A program made the translations under genes and the position numbers. Positions 43,645-53,101 of a stretch of DNA of 64,000 bases are shown in pieces; positions within the stretch are counted from its first letter, which is position 1, and each line of letters starts with the position of its first letter. The stretch is from an uncultured Pseudomonadales bacterium (GTDB lineage: Bacteria; Pseudomonadota; Gammaproteobacteria; Pseudomonadales; Azotimanducaceae). The DNA is taken from assembly GCA_943787425.1 (NCBI GenBank), contig CALSMJ010000004.1:310001-374000 (forward strand), given 5' to 3'. A model generated the notes under the pieces. That model was not told the origin of the DNA and ran no database searches. It saw only the letters and a program-made list of their open reading frames with translations.

Positions 43645-44906
43645 TATCGCTTTTTTGGTTGTTAGCCTCTGGGCTCCTGCTGATCGCATCCGTCTTTGTG
43701 GTCTTGCCGCTGTGGTGGTCGCTCAAACGTGAGGACGAAGGGGCCCTCGCGCAAGCCGCAGCCAACTTGCAGTTGCATGAAGAACGGTTGCAAGAGTTAG
43801 CACAGGCGTTATCCGCCGGGGAAATCACCGAAGCGGAATACTCAGGTCAGGTCGAAGATCAATCTTTGGTGCTCTTGGAAGATGCTGGGCCGCTCCTAGC
43901 AGTGGGGAATTCAGTGCAACGAGCCCAAGGCGCAGCGCGCGGATCAAAGCTCGTGTTTGCTATGAGTGTGCTCTTTTTAGGAGCGGTGAGCACGCTCTGG
44001 TACAGCGACGTTGGTTGGTCTCAAGGTGCGCTCACCGAGCTCACCTTTACCGATAGCCTGCAACAAAATCGAGACACGCCTCGGTCGAAAGCGGATTTGC
44101 AAGCAATGGTGCGCGAACTCGACTTGATTCGAGCTTTGTCGCCCGACAACGAACAGGTTGGATTTTACTTGGGGCAATTACAACTCACCCTTGGGGATTT
44201 TGATCGTGCGGTTGAAATCTTTACACCGCTTGCCGAGCGGTACCCGGAAGATGGCGATTTGGCGGTTGCGCTGGCAGAGTCGCGTTATCTTCAGCAAGGA
44301 CGGCAACTAACGCAAGACCTTAGCGTCTTGTTTGAGCGCGCCGTCGAGCTCAAGCCGAATAGCGTGTCTTTGCTCGAAATATTAGGCATGGAAGCTTTTA
44401 AGCGCGGAGATACCGCGCGCGCCAAACGGTTTTTTGAACGGGCGCTGACCTTCGCGGATGGGGAGCGGGCAAAGCTGATTGCGACGGTTTTAGAAGGATT
44501 GCCGGCGGCCGCTGAGGTGGTTGAAACAGATCAGGCACCGGTTGTGAGGCAGGACGAGCCACCGATCTTGAACCCTCGACGCGTCCGAGTCACGGTGACG
44601 AAGGATCCCGCGCTGGATGTGGATTCGGCGTTAACCGTCTATGTTTTTGCCAGAGCCGCAACAGGTCCACCCATGCCCCTTGCGGTGGTCAAGCGTACAG
44701 TATCCGACCTGCCGTTGCAGGTCGTATTAGATGAGTCGATGGCAATGATGGCGGGATTATCCATTGCGGATTTTGATCAAATCATCGTGACCGCAAAGAT
44801 CTCAGAGACGGGACTGGCAACACCTAGTTTGACGGATCGTGCCGTCGAATCGGGCGTGATTGAATTCGATGAAAGCGAGGCTGAGGTTGCATTGGTGCTG
44901 CGTTAG
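43641..44906 (+). CDS. ccmI: Cytochrome c-type biogenesis protein CcmI (TPR)
   Basis: 421 aa apocytochrome chaperone. Two N-terminal hydrophobic segments (about residues 1-22 and 93-113) flank a cytoplasmic loop with a coiled coil (HEERLQELAQALSAGEITEAEY). The periplasmic part holds TPR repeats (DFDRAVEIFTPLAERYPEDG; AVELKPNSVSLLEILGM; DTARAKRFFERALTF) and a C-terminal beta domain. Last gene of the operon. Confidence 0.93.
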   Translation: MISLFWLLASGLLLIASVFVVLPLWWSLKREDEGALAQAAANLQLHEERLQELAQALSAGEITEAEYSGQVEDQSLVLLEDAGPLLAVGNSVQRAQGAARGSKLVFAMSVLFLGAVSTLWYSDVGWSQGALTELTFTDSLQQNRDTPRSKADLQAMVRELDLIRALSPDNEQVGFYLGQLQLTLGDFDRAVEIFTPLAERYPEDGDLAVALAESRYLQQGRQLTQDLSVLFERAVELKPNSVSLLEILGMEAFKRGDTARAKRFFERALTFADGERAKLIATVLEGLPAAAEVVETDQAPVVRQDEPPILNPRRVRVTVTKDPALDVDSALTVYVFARAATGPPMPLAVVKRTVSDLPLQVVLDESMAMMAGLSIADFDQIIVTAKISETGLATPSLTDRAVESGVIEFDESEAEVALVLR

Positions 44907-44928
44907 GCGCGCCGCCCTGAATGCGCGC

Positions 44929-45105
44929 TTAAAGCTCTGGGTCGGTCGGGGGTTTTTTATTTTCGAGGGACTGCGTGGGCTCGGAATCAGCAGCTTTTGA
45001 GGCTTGCCGCTCACGGCGCAGGGGCCGGATGACCAAAAAGAACAAGCCGGTACCCATGATTAAGCCAAATCCTACCCCAAACACAATCAGTCCCACGTTA
45101 ATCAT
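44929..45105 (-). CDS. Possible small single-pass membrane protein
   Basis: 58 aa from ATG 45105; the frame stays open to 45219. One hydrophobic segment (VGLIVFGVGFGLIMGTGLFF) is followed by a basic stop-transfer patch (RPLRRERQ) and a polar Pro/Glu/Lys tail, the pattern of a real N-out/C-in protein. No clear ribosome site is seen. Convergent with ccmI and divergent from the serine hydrolase. No family recognised. Confidence 0.4.
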   Translation of the reverse strand: MINVGLIVFGVGFGLIMGTGLFFLVIRPLRRERQASKAADSEPTQSLENKKPPTDPEL

Positions 45106-45166
45106 CCTTGCAAGGCTTTTGTCCTTCGAGTCGATAGTAGCGGTAAACCGTAGCCGATCGCCAGCT

Positions 45167-46471
45167 TTGACCAAGCAATACGCTAAAAGGCGTCCGCAAG
45201 GCGCGCGCGGTGCGCGCAATCAAGGCCGGTTTCAGTGGCCAAAGCTGGGTCTGCAGTTGGTTTTGGCGCTAAGTGCTTTTACGGCGCCTGCCGACGCTCA
45301 AAGTGATCGCGCTCAAGGCATTCGAGCAAAGCCGACGCATCCGTTCGAGCCATCCCTTGAAATCTCGATTCAGAGATTTGAAGCCAGGATCCGGGCGCAG
45401 GCTCAGGATCTCCCGGGTGCGGCGGCCGTGTTGGTTGTGAAAGGTAACGTCAGGCCGCTGATGCTGTTTGGCTTTCAATCGATGACGGACATTCGTCCAA
45501 TAACCGCCGAAACCGTTTTCCAATTGGCCAGTTTATCGAAGTCTTTCGCTGCGGCTGCTACTGCACTCGCGGTGCATGATGGGCGTTTGCAATGGGGCAC
45601 CCCGGTGATGACGCTTTTGCCCGAGCTCAATTGGAGTGATGCGCAGCGCGCCCAAAAGCTCAAGCTATTTCATCTCGCCAATCAGTCTTCGGGGTTGATG
45701 CCCCATGCTTACACGAATCTAGTTGAGGATGTCGTGAGTTATAACAACATTCTGAATCGGTTGCAGCGAGTACCGTTTGTGTGTGATCCGGGTGCCTGTT
45801 ATAGCTACCAGAATGTGGTGTTCAGTCTGCTTGGGGATGTCTTGATGCAAGCAACGGGGATGCCGTACGCCCAGTTTGTCGAGGAAAGGCTCTTTGCGCC
45901 GCTGAACATGCAGGCTGCCTCGGTTGGACGGGCCACCTCTCGGCGGGATCAATTGGCCAGTGCACACGTCATGCGTGCGGACCGATGGGTCGTCGTCCCT
46001 CGAAACCAACGCTATTATAAGGTTGCGCCGGCGGCGGGCGTGAATGCCAGTATTGTCGATATGCAGCAGTGGCTCTTGGCCCATTTGGGCTTGATTGAGG
46101 GGGTTCCTCGCGCGCCTATTATGCAGTTGCAAGGTCGCTACATTGCCAATGATCCGCCTGACAATCACTATCCCAATGACCCGAGAATCAGCAAAGCGGG
46201 GTATGGTTTGGGTTGGCGCGTCTTTGCCTTTTCAGGCATCGATGGGTTCACGCATCACGGCGGCTATCTCCGCGGTATGCGCAGCGAGATGATCTTTCAC
46301 CGAGGCGCAAAGTCGGGGCTTGTGTTTTTAACCAACTCTGAGCCGGCGGCCCTGAACCGATTGAGCCTCGCGTTTGCTGAATGGCTGGTTGCACTTCAGA
46401 ACGCGGAAACCTTGGCATGGGGCGACGGTATAAAACAGGCGCCCTCGAGCTCGCCGTTAGGGGACCGTTGA
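45167..46471 (+). CDS. Serine hydrolase, class C beta-lactamase family
   Basis: About 434 aa. The nucleophile Ser-x-x-Lys is in QLASLSKSFAAAA, the Tyr-x-Asn in CYSYQNVVFS, and the KTG-equivalent is HHGGYLRG; these fit esterase, peptidase or DD-peptidase members of the clan as well as beta-lactamases. A signal peptide (GLQLVLALSAFTAPADA) indicates export. The start is uncertain: no ATG lies at a normal distance, and TTG 45167 gives a 26-residue basic n-region; the frame is open to ATG 44975 but that part looks non-coding. Its 3' end overlaps the opposed gamma-glutamyltransferase gene by 76 bp. Confidence 0.85.
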   Translation: MTKQYAKRRPQGARGARNQGRFQWPKLGLQLVLALSAFTAPADAQSDRAQGIRAKPTHPFEPSLEISIQRFEARIRAQAQDLPGAAAVLVVKGNVRPLMLFGFQSMTDIRPITAETVFQLASLSKSFAAAATALAVHDGRLQWGTPVMTLLPELNWSDAQRAQKLKLFHLANQSSGLMPHAYTNLVEDVVSYNNILNRLQRVPFVCDPGACYSYQNVVFSLLGDVLMQATGMPYAQFVEERLFAPLNMQAASVGRATSRRDQLASAHVMRADRWVVVPRNQRYYKVAPAAGVNASIVDMQQWLLAHLGLIEGVPRAPIMQLQGRYIANDPPDNHYPNDPRISKAGYGLGWRVFAFSGIDGFTHHGGYLRGMRSEMIFHRGAKSGLVFLTNSEPAALNRLSLAFAEWLVALQNAETLAWGDGIKQAPSSSPLGDR

Positions 46472-47964
46472 ATCACTTGTGGTAAGGCAAAGTGATTCGG
46501 TGAGACGCCGTTTGGGCGGATCCGAGTCTGGCTTAAATTCTGCTGCAAATGGGTTCGAATTGGCTCGGGTAGTTCTGCCATTAAGGTTACGAGTTCCGTG
46601 CCAGAGACATCGATCCGGCCTTGGTGGGCTGCGTCCTGCACTGTCAGGCCATAGTCGGATAAGAAAATGGCCAGCTGAAACACGCTGGGAAAAATTTTTC
46701 GTCCGCCGCAGGCGCCAACCGCAAACCAGTGCCCATCTTGGCTGCGCCCAAGGGTTGGGCACATATTACAAAGCGGCCTGCGGCCGCCTTCAACGCTGTT
46801 GCTGCCACCGGGTCTTGGATCAAACCACATCATGCCGTTATTCATCAGGATGCCGGAGTTGGGCAATAAGATTCGGGCGCCAAAAGCCGACATAATGGTC
46901 TGGGTCAAACTCACCAGGTTGCCCGCGGAATCTGCCGTACAAATGTGCGTGGTGCTCCCACTTAAATTGCCTTCGCCCAGGTTTTCGAGCCGGTCGGCAT
47001 AGGTTGCTTGCAGCGCTTGCGCCATCGCAAGGTAGGCGGCCGGATCTGGCGATTCCGCAAGGGCGGGATGCATCTTCTCAAAGGTCTTCAGGGCTTGGAT
47101 TAAACTGGGGCCGGCCGTGAGCGGTCCCGCACTATAAATGTCATGGCCTCGGTATTGGCTGTGCAAAGGTGCGCTCAGCGCGGCGTCGTATTGCGCAAGG
47201 TCTTTCGCGCTGATCTTACTGCCGGCTTCACTGAGGTCCTGGAGAAGTTGCCGCGTCAGAGCGCCTTGGTAGAAGGCGTTGCTGCCCTCGTCTTGAACGG
47301 CCTTAAGCGTCTCCGCAAGGTGGGGTAGGGGCAGGTGGGTTATTTGGCCTTCCAGGTCCGCCGCTGGCGGTAAGCCATCCTTGAGATAAACCGATCGGGT
47401 GCCCTCGTAAGTTCGCAATCCCCGGGCAAATTGGTTGATTTTCTGACTGGCGAACCAGTCAATGGGTAAGCCGAGAAGGGCTTGCTGGCGCGCCGGCTCG
47501 ATGAGTGCCTTGAGTGGCAAGGTGCCAAGTTGCCGGGCTGCGAGTTCAATGCCTTTTAGGTAGCCGGGCGTCGCGACGGCCAGTGGGCCATGAATGTTCC
47601 GGTCATCAATGACTTTTGGCCAATTGAAGGCATCACTGTTGTTGCTGCCATCCTGAGCGAGCGGGTAATCACGGGCATGACTGGCAAAGGGGGCCCGCAT
47701 GCCAAACTCAACCTGCACGACTCGGTCTTCGGCCTTGAGATAGGCCAGTAAGTAACCGCCGCCGCCATAGCCGCTCATCCAGGGCTCCACGACGCCAAGC
47801 ATTAAGCCAGTGGCAATCGCTGCATCAACGGCGTTGCCGCCTTCTTTTAGCGTTGCGAGCCCCACCTCGGTCGCTAAGTAGTGTTGGCTTGCAACCATAC
47901 CTTTGGCGCCGCGCACCGCGGGTTTTGAGACAGACCAGCTTTCTTGTGTTGTTCGCGCTTGCAT
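46396..47964 (-). CDS. Gamma-glutamyltransferase family protein
   Basis: Ntn hydrolase, 522 aa, processed autocatalytically at the Thr in SGSTTHICTADSAGN into two subunits. NAVDAAIATGLMLGVVEPWMSG at the N-terminus and the oxyanion/substrate loop GGRRPLCNMCPT are family features. There is no signal peptide, unlike E. coli Ggt, so it may be cytoplasmic and act on other gamma-glutamyl amides. ATG 47964 has AGGAGA upstream. Confidence 0.92.
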   Translation of the reverse strand: MQARTTQESWSVSKPAVRGAKGMVASQHYLATEVGLATLKEGGNAVDAAIATGLMLGVVEPWMSGYGGGGYLLAYLKAEDRVVQVEFGMRAPFASHARDYPLAQDGSNNSDAFNWPKVIDDRNIHGPLAVATPGYLKGIELAARQLGTLPLKALIEPARQQALLGLPIDWFASQKINQFARGLRTYEGTRSVYLKDGLPPAADLEGQITHLPLPHLAETLKAVQDEGSNAFYQGALTRQLLQDLSEAGSKISAKDLAQYDAALSAPLHSQYRGHDIYSAGPLTAGPSLIQALKTFEKMHPALAESPDPAAYLAMAQALQATYADRLENLGEGNLSGSTTHICTADSAGNLVSLTQTIMSAFGARILLPNSGILMNNGMMWFDPRPGGSNSVEGGRRPLCNMCPTLGRSQDGHWFAVGACGGRKIFPSVFQLAIFLSDYGLTVQDAAHQGRIDVSGTELVTLMAELPEPIRTHLQQNLSQTRIRPNGVSPNHFALPQVIQRSPNGELEGACFIPSPHAKVSAF

Positions 47965-48183
47965 GAAGCGTCTCCTAGATTAAACGAGGCTTGTCCCGGT
48001 ACTGTAGAGGGTTTTCAGGGTCAGCGAAATGGTGGCTGGGATTATCTCGAAGGCGCCGGCATTGTTGGTCTTGACCTTCGCCAATTGGCGCCGTTTTGGG
48101 TGCTTTGTGGATCTGCCTCAGGCGCGCTCCTTGGTCGGCAAAGAATCCTGACCCGAGGCGCGCCGGAGACGGTTGATAAGGCG

Positions 48184-48189
48184 TATACT
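48184..48189 (+). promoter_or_regulatory. Candidate -10 of the saccharopine-dehydrogenase-like gene
   Basis: TATACT in the context GCGTATACTGC, the same ten-base core seen at both divergent rdgC/ccm promoters. It lies 42 bp before the start codon at 48231. No consensus -35 is visible. Confidence 0.35.
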
Positions 48190-48230
48190 GCAGTTTGGAA
48201 TACAAGACCTAATCACCGCTGGAGGCAAGT

Positions 48231-49484
48231 ATGGACGAGGAGAACGCAAGCCCAACCGAATTCGATGTCATTGTATGGGGCGCGACCGGGTTCACTGGAA
48301 AGATCGTTGTTGAGTATTTATATCAAACCTATGGCAATCAGACGGATCAGTTGACCTGGGCCATTGCGGGTCGCGATGCGGATAAACTCCAGGCGGTTAT
48401 CGATGAGGTTGGTTGTGACAAGATTCCGTATTTGTTAGCGGATGGCTCGGATCGAGGGTCCCTTGACGCCTTGGTTGCCTCGACGCGGGTCGTGCTGAGC
48501 ACGGTGGGGCCTTATGCGCTGTACGGCAGTTTGCTGGTCGGTGCCTGCGCGGCATCCGGTACGCACTACTGCGATCTGACCGGAGAGGTCCAGTGGATGC
48601 GGTTAATGATTGATGCGCACCATGATGAGGCGGTTCAAAGTGGCGCAAAAATTGTTCATACCTGCGGTTTTGATAGTATCCCGTCGGATTTAGGGGTTCA
48701 CTTCTTGCAGGAAGCGCTGCAAACGCGCGGAGGGCCGCCGGCAGAGCAGGTTAAATATCGCTTGGTTAAGGCAGCGGGCGGGGTCAGCGGCGGCACCATT
48801 GCGAGCATGCTGAACATGATGGATGAGGTCGCCGAGAATCCGAAATTATTAACGGTTATCGCAGATCCCTATGCCTTGAACCCGCTGAATACGGTAACCG
48901 GACAGGATGTCAATGAGGCGGCCACGCCGATCTACGATGATGTCTTGAATCAGTGGGTGGGTCCCTTTGTGATGGCCGGGATCAATACCCGTGTGGTGCG
49001 TCGAAGTCATGCTCTGCTCGGGATGCCCTATGGTCCTGGATTCAGCTATGAAGAGGGTACCTTGATCGGCGCGGGTCCAACCGGCTATCTGAAAGCCTTA
49101 ATGGCCTCGGTCGGTACGCGATTTGGCATGCTGTTGTCAGCAATTGGCCCAACGCGACGTTTGCTCGCACGATTTTTGCCTAAGCCGGGTGAGGGCCCAG
49201 AGCGCGCCAAACGCGAAGCAGGCTTTTTTGAGGTGATCCTTCACGGCACGACGGGCACGACGGGTGCAGGGCAGAGTCCGGGGCAAATTCAGGTTCGGGT
49301 AACGGGTGATCGAGATCCTGGCTACGGCGGGACAGCTAAAATGATTGCTGAGGCAGCGGTTTGTCTAGCCTTGGATCCGCTGAAAGGATCCGGTGGGGTC
49401 TTGACGCCAGCGGTTGCCATGGGACCAGAATTGATTGCCCGGTTAACCCAAAATGCCGGGCTTTCCTTTGAGGTGATCGATTAA
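48231..49484 (+). CDS. Saccharopine dehydrogenase-like oxidoreductase
   Basis: 417 aa. An N-terminal Rossmann domain (VIVWGATGFTGKIVVEYL, AIAGRDADKL, LSTVGPYALYGSLLVGAC, YCDLTGE) is typical of the group that includes mycobacterial trans-acting enoyl reductase and human SCCPDH, rather than true lysine-pathway saccharopine dehydrogenase. A lipid-related role is possible but unproven. GGAGG lies 6 bases before ATG 48231. Confidence 0.85.
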   Translation: MDEENASPTEFDVIVWGATGFTGKIVVEYLYQTYGNQTDQLTWAIAGRDADKLQAVIDEVGCDKIPYLLADGSDRGSLDALVASTRVVLSTVGPYALYGSLLVGACAASGTHYCDLTGEVQWMRLMIDAHHDEAVQSGAKIVHTCGFDSIPSDLGVHFLQEALQTRGGPPAEQVKYRLVKAAGGVSGGTIASMLNMMDEVAENPKLLTVIADPYALNPLNTVTGQDVNEAATPIYDDVLNQWVGPFVMAGINTRVVRRSHALLGMPYGPGFSYEEGTLIGAGPTGYLKALMASVGTRFGMLLSAIGPTRRLLARFLPKPGEGPERAKREAGFFEVILHGTTGTTGAGQSPGQIQVRVTGDRDPGYGGTAKMIAEAAVCLALDPLKGSGGVLTPAVAMGPELIARLTQNAGLSFEVID

Positions 49485-49520
49485 TTCAACGCAAAACAGC
49501 GGCGCTAAGGGGCAAGCATT

Positions 49521-49547
49521 TTGGTCTGTTGATTTCTCGTATATGAT
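49521..49547 (+). promoter_or_regulatory. Possible dnaE promoter
   Basis: TTGGTC (49521-49526) and TATGAT (49542-49547) with a short 15-base spacer, about 34 bp before the dnaE start. The -10 is good; the -35 and spacing are weak. Confidence 0.35.
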
Positions 49548-49580
49548 GAAGCTTCCCCGCGCTCACGTTGATTTGATGTC

Positions 49581-52500
49581 ATGACCCAAGCCTTTGTTCA
49601 TCTACGCGTTCATACAGAATATGCGCTGGTGGATGGAACGGTCCGCATAAAACCTTTAATTGATGCGACGCGGGCCGGCGGCATGCCGGCCGTTGCAACC
49701 AGCGATCTCAACAACCTTTTTGGGTTGATCAAGTTCTACAAAGCCGCGACGGCCAGAGGCATCAAGCCGATCATCGCGTGCGATGTTTGGGTCGAAGATC
49801 TCGATCCGAACAGCGAGCCCTCGCTGTTAGTCCTTATCGCCCAACGGCAAGCCGGTTACAAAGCGCTCAGCCGCTTGTTGTCGCGCGGTTATTCCGAAAA
49901 TTACCATAACGGTCGAATGAGTTTAAAGCGTTCTTGGATCCAAGCTGATGCAGAGGGTTTGCTTGCGTTGTCTGCGGCAGCCGACGGCGATGTGGGCAAA
50001 GCAATTGTCTCAGGTCAGCTTGATGAGGCGAGGCGGCGCGCTGGGTTCTGGCAAGAACTGTTTCCAGAAGGCTATTACTTGGAAATTCAGCGGCTTGACC
50101 GTGCGAATGATGAGCACCATATCGCCGGTGCCGTCCAGTTGTCGGCAGAACTGGGGTTGCCATTGGTTGCCACAAATGACGTTCGTTTTTTAACGGCGGA
50201 TGAGTTTGAGGCCCATGAGGTTCGCGTTTGTATCCATCAGGGGCGAACGCTTGATGACCCAAGGCGAGAGCAACACTATAGCCAAGCACAGTATTTTAAA
50301 AGCGCTGATGAGATGGCGCGGTTGTTTTCGGACCTGCCTGAAGCCGTCGAGAACACGCATCGAATTGCAATGCGCTGCTCTGTGACCCTGCGATTGGGGG
50401 AGTCTTTTTTACCGGAGTACCCGGTGCCCGAGGGGCAGACCATGGCCGGATTCTTGGAAACGGTGACACGGGCCGGGCTGATGGATCGGTTTGAAAAATT
50501 TAATGAAGCGAAAATGCCTGCCGAGGAACCTTGGCAGCAGCGCTATTTTGATCGCTTGGCATTCGAGTTGAATGTCATCAACAGCATGGGCTTCCCGGGC
50601 TATTTTTTAATCGTGATGGAGTTTATCCAGTGGGCGAAAGCCCAAGGTATTCCGGTTGGGCCAGGGCGCGGCTCGGGCGCGGGCTCGTTGGTGGCCTATG
50701 CGTTAAAAATTACCGACGTGGACCCCTTGGAATACGACCTGTTGTTCGAACGGTTTTTGAACCCAGAGCGGGTCTCCTTGCCGGATTTTGATATTGATTT
50801 CTGTATGGATGGCCGGGATCGCGTGATTCAGCATGTGACAGAACGGTATGGTTATGAGGCGGTGTCACAAATTATTACCTTCGGCACGATGGCGGCAAAA
50901 GCGGTAGTGCGAGATGTCGCTCGGGTGCAAGGCAAGTCTTACGGACTTGCGGACAAGCTTTCTAAGTTGATTCCGTTTGAGCCGGGGATGACCTTGACCC
51001 GGGCTATGGAAGAAGAGCCTTTGTTGGCCGAATTTGTTCGTACCAGCGACGAAGCCGAAGAAATTATGGAAATGGCGTTCAAACTAGAAGGCCTTGCTCG
51101 AAATGTTGGGCGCCACGCCGGTGGCGTGGTGATCGCGCCGACGCGTCTGACGGATTTTTCACCAACCTATAGTGACGAATCGGGTGGCGGGTTGATGACC
51201 CAGTTTGACATGAATGATGTCGAGCAGGCCGGGTTGGTTAAGTTTGATTTTCTGGGTCTGCGAACCCTGACCATCATCGATAATGCGGTCAAAAGTATCA
51301 ACCAGAGACTCGCGCTGGCCGGTGAACCCTTAGTTGATATCGACACGTTGTTTTTGGAGGATCCGGCGATTTATCAGGACCTGCAGGCGGCCAAGACCAC
51401 GGCGGTGTTTCAACTCGAGTCCCGCGGTATGAAGGATCTTATGAAACGGGTAAAGCCCAACCGGTTTGCCGATATTGTGGCGTTGGTTGCGCTGTTTCGA
51501 CCGGGTCCGCTGCAGCTCGCCGACGATTTTATTCGTCGCAAGCATGGTCTTGATGAGGTTGATTACTTGCATCCTAGTTTAAAAGAGGTGCTGCAAGATA
51601 CCTACGGCGTCATGTTGTACCAGGAGCAAGTAATGCAGATCGCGCAAATACTAGCGGGCTACTCGCTAGCCGATGCGGACCTGTTGCGACGTGCGATGGG
51701 CAAGAAGAAACCGGAAGAAATGGCCAAACAAAGGCAGGCTTTTGTAGATGGGGCCATGAATAACGATGTCTCAGAGCAACAGGCAGGCTATATTTTTGAT
51801 TTGATGGAGAAATTCGCAGGCTATGGCTTTAATAAACCACACTCGGTTTGCTATGCGCTGGTAGCGTATCAAACCGCTTGGCTAAAGCATTATTATCCTG
51901 CCGATTTTATGGCGGCGGTGATGTCCGCTGATATGCAAAACACGGACAAAATTGTGATTAACGTTGAAGAGTGCCGAGAAATGGGGTTGGTTTTAGATCC
52001 GCCCAGCGTAAATAGCGGCGCCTTTCGATTTGTCGCGCAGTCTAAGACACATTTAGTGTATGGTTTAGGGGCAATTAAAGGACTGGGTGAGGGGCCGATT
52101 GAGGCTCTGACACAAGCGCGACGCGCGGAAGCGTTTAAAGATCTGTATGACTTTTGTCATCGGGTCGATGTCAAACGATTGAATCGCCGCGCGCTTGAAG
52201 CGCTCATCTATGCTGGCGCTTTAGATGACCTCGCGCCGGATGCGGCCAGTGTGAAAGATGGGATTGATGGCAGTCGCGGCTGGTTGCTGCAACATCAAGA
52301 AGAAGCGCTTCAGATCGCAGAGCAAACCGCCCGCAATCAGGAAGCAGGGCATACCGATTTGTTCGGTGAACTCGAGCCGGTTTCAGTTGATCCTGTCTGT
52401 ATTGATCACATCGATGCCGGAAACGTTTTGACCATGGCGACCCGGTTGGCCCGAGAAAAAGAAGCGCTGGGCTTGTATTTAACCGGTCACCCGATTGATA

Positions 52501-53096
52501 TCTATCGCGATGAACTGAAGTATTTCGCCAGCACCCGAATCAGTGACCTACGTGCCAGCCAAAGCGAACAGCTTTTTGCGGGTTGGGTGATTGGTTTGCG
52601 CAGCATGAAAACCCAACGAGGGACAATTGTTTTTGTGACGTTGGACGATCGGACGGCTCGGATCGAAGTTGGGGTTTTTTCCGACCTCTTAGAGTTGACG
52701 CGAGATAAAATCAGTAAGGATAATCTACTGGTGATTCGCGGATCGGTCGCGCAAGACGAATTTTCGGGTGGGCTGCGCGTGCGGGCAACGGAGATTTTCT
52801 CATTGGTCGAGGCGCGACAGCGGGCGCTACGAGGGCTTACGGTGCGGGTGCACCACGCTGGTTTAGATGATCAGTTTTCAAAGAAGCTGGCCAGCTTGTT
52901 AAGTCTTTATCAGGAGCCAAAACAAACCGGCTGTCCTGTGATCATTGATTATTGTACGGACGGCGCGACCGCCGAGTTGCAGTTGGGGGATCAGTGGCGA
53001 GTGAAACCGAGCGATGAGTTACTCGACGGGCTTCGGTCGCAGTTCGGGTCGGATCGCGTTGGGCTCGATTATCATCAGCATCGCAGCGGCGGTTAA
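49581..53096 (+). CDS. dnaE: DNA polymerase III subunit alpha
   Basis: Replicative polymerase, 1171 aa (E. coli 1160). An N-terminal PHP domain (VHLRVHTEYALVDGTVRIK; ATSDLNNLFG) is followed by the C-family polymerase core with GPGRGSGAGSLVAYAL, the catalytic PDFDIDFCMDGRDRV and FDFLGLRTLTIID, fingers, then helix-hairpin-helix and OB domains (LFAGWVIGLRSMKTQRG). Start ATG 49581. tilS follows after 5 bp; accA, commonly in between, is absent. Confidence 0.98.
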   Translation: MTQAFVHLRVHTEYALVDGTVRIKPLIDATRAGGMPAVATSDLNNLFGLIKFYKAATARGIKPIIACDVWVEDLDPNSEPSLLVLIAQRQAGYKALSRLLSRGYSENYHNGRMSLKRSWIQADAEGLLALSAAADGDVGKAIVSGQLDEARRRAGFWQELFPEGYYLEIQRLDRANDEHHIAGAVQLSAELGLPLVATNDVRFLTADEFEAHEVRVCIHQGRTLDDPRREQHYSQAQYFKSADEMARLFSDLPEAVENTHRIAMRCSVTLRLGESFLPEYPVPEGQTMAGFLETVTRAGLMDRFEKFNEAKMPAEEPWQQRYFDRLAFELNVINSMGFPGYFLIVMEFIQWAKAQGIPVGPGRGSGAGSLVAYALKITDVDPLEYDLLFERFLNPERVSLPDFDIDFCMDGRDRVIQHVTERYGYEAVSQIITFGTMAAKAVVRDVARVQGKSYGLADKLSKLIPFEPGMTLTRAMEEEPLLAEFVRTSDEAEEIMEMAFKLEGLARNVGRHAGGVVIAPTRLTDFSPTYSDESGGGLMTQFDMNDVEQAGLVKFDFLGLRTLTIIDNAVKSINQRLALAGEPLVDIDTLFLEDPAIYQDLQAAKTTAVFQLESRGMKDLMKRVKPNRFADIVALVALFRPGPLQLADDFIRRKHGLDEVDYLHPSLKEVLQDTYGVMLYQEQVMQIAQILAGYSLADADLLRRAMGKKKPEEMAKQRQAFVDGAMNNDVSEQQAGYIFDLMEKFAGYGFNKPHSVCYALVAYQTAWLKHYYPADFMAAVMSADMQNTDKIVINVEECREMGLVLDPPSVNSGAFRFVAQSKTHLVYGLGAIKGLGEGPIEALTQARRAEAFKDLYDFCHRVDVKRLNRRALEALIYAGALDDLAPDAASVKDGIDGSRGWLLQHQEEALQIAEQTARNQEAGHTDLFGELEPVSVDPVCIDHIDAGNVLTMATRLAREKEALGLYLTGHPIDIYRDELKYFASTRISDLRASQSEQLFAGWVIGLRSMKTQRGTIVFVTLDDRTARIEVGVFSDLLELTRDKISKDNLLVIRGSVAQDEFSGGLRVRATEIFSLVEARQRALRGLTVRVHHAGLDDQFSKKLASLLSLYQEPKQTGCPVIIDYCTDGATAELQLGDQWRVKPSDELLDGLRSQFGSDRVGLDYHQHRSGG

Positions 53097-53101
53097 GCGC
53101 A

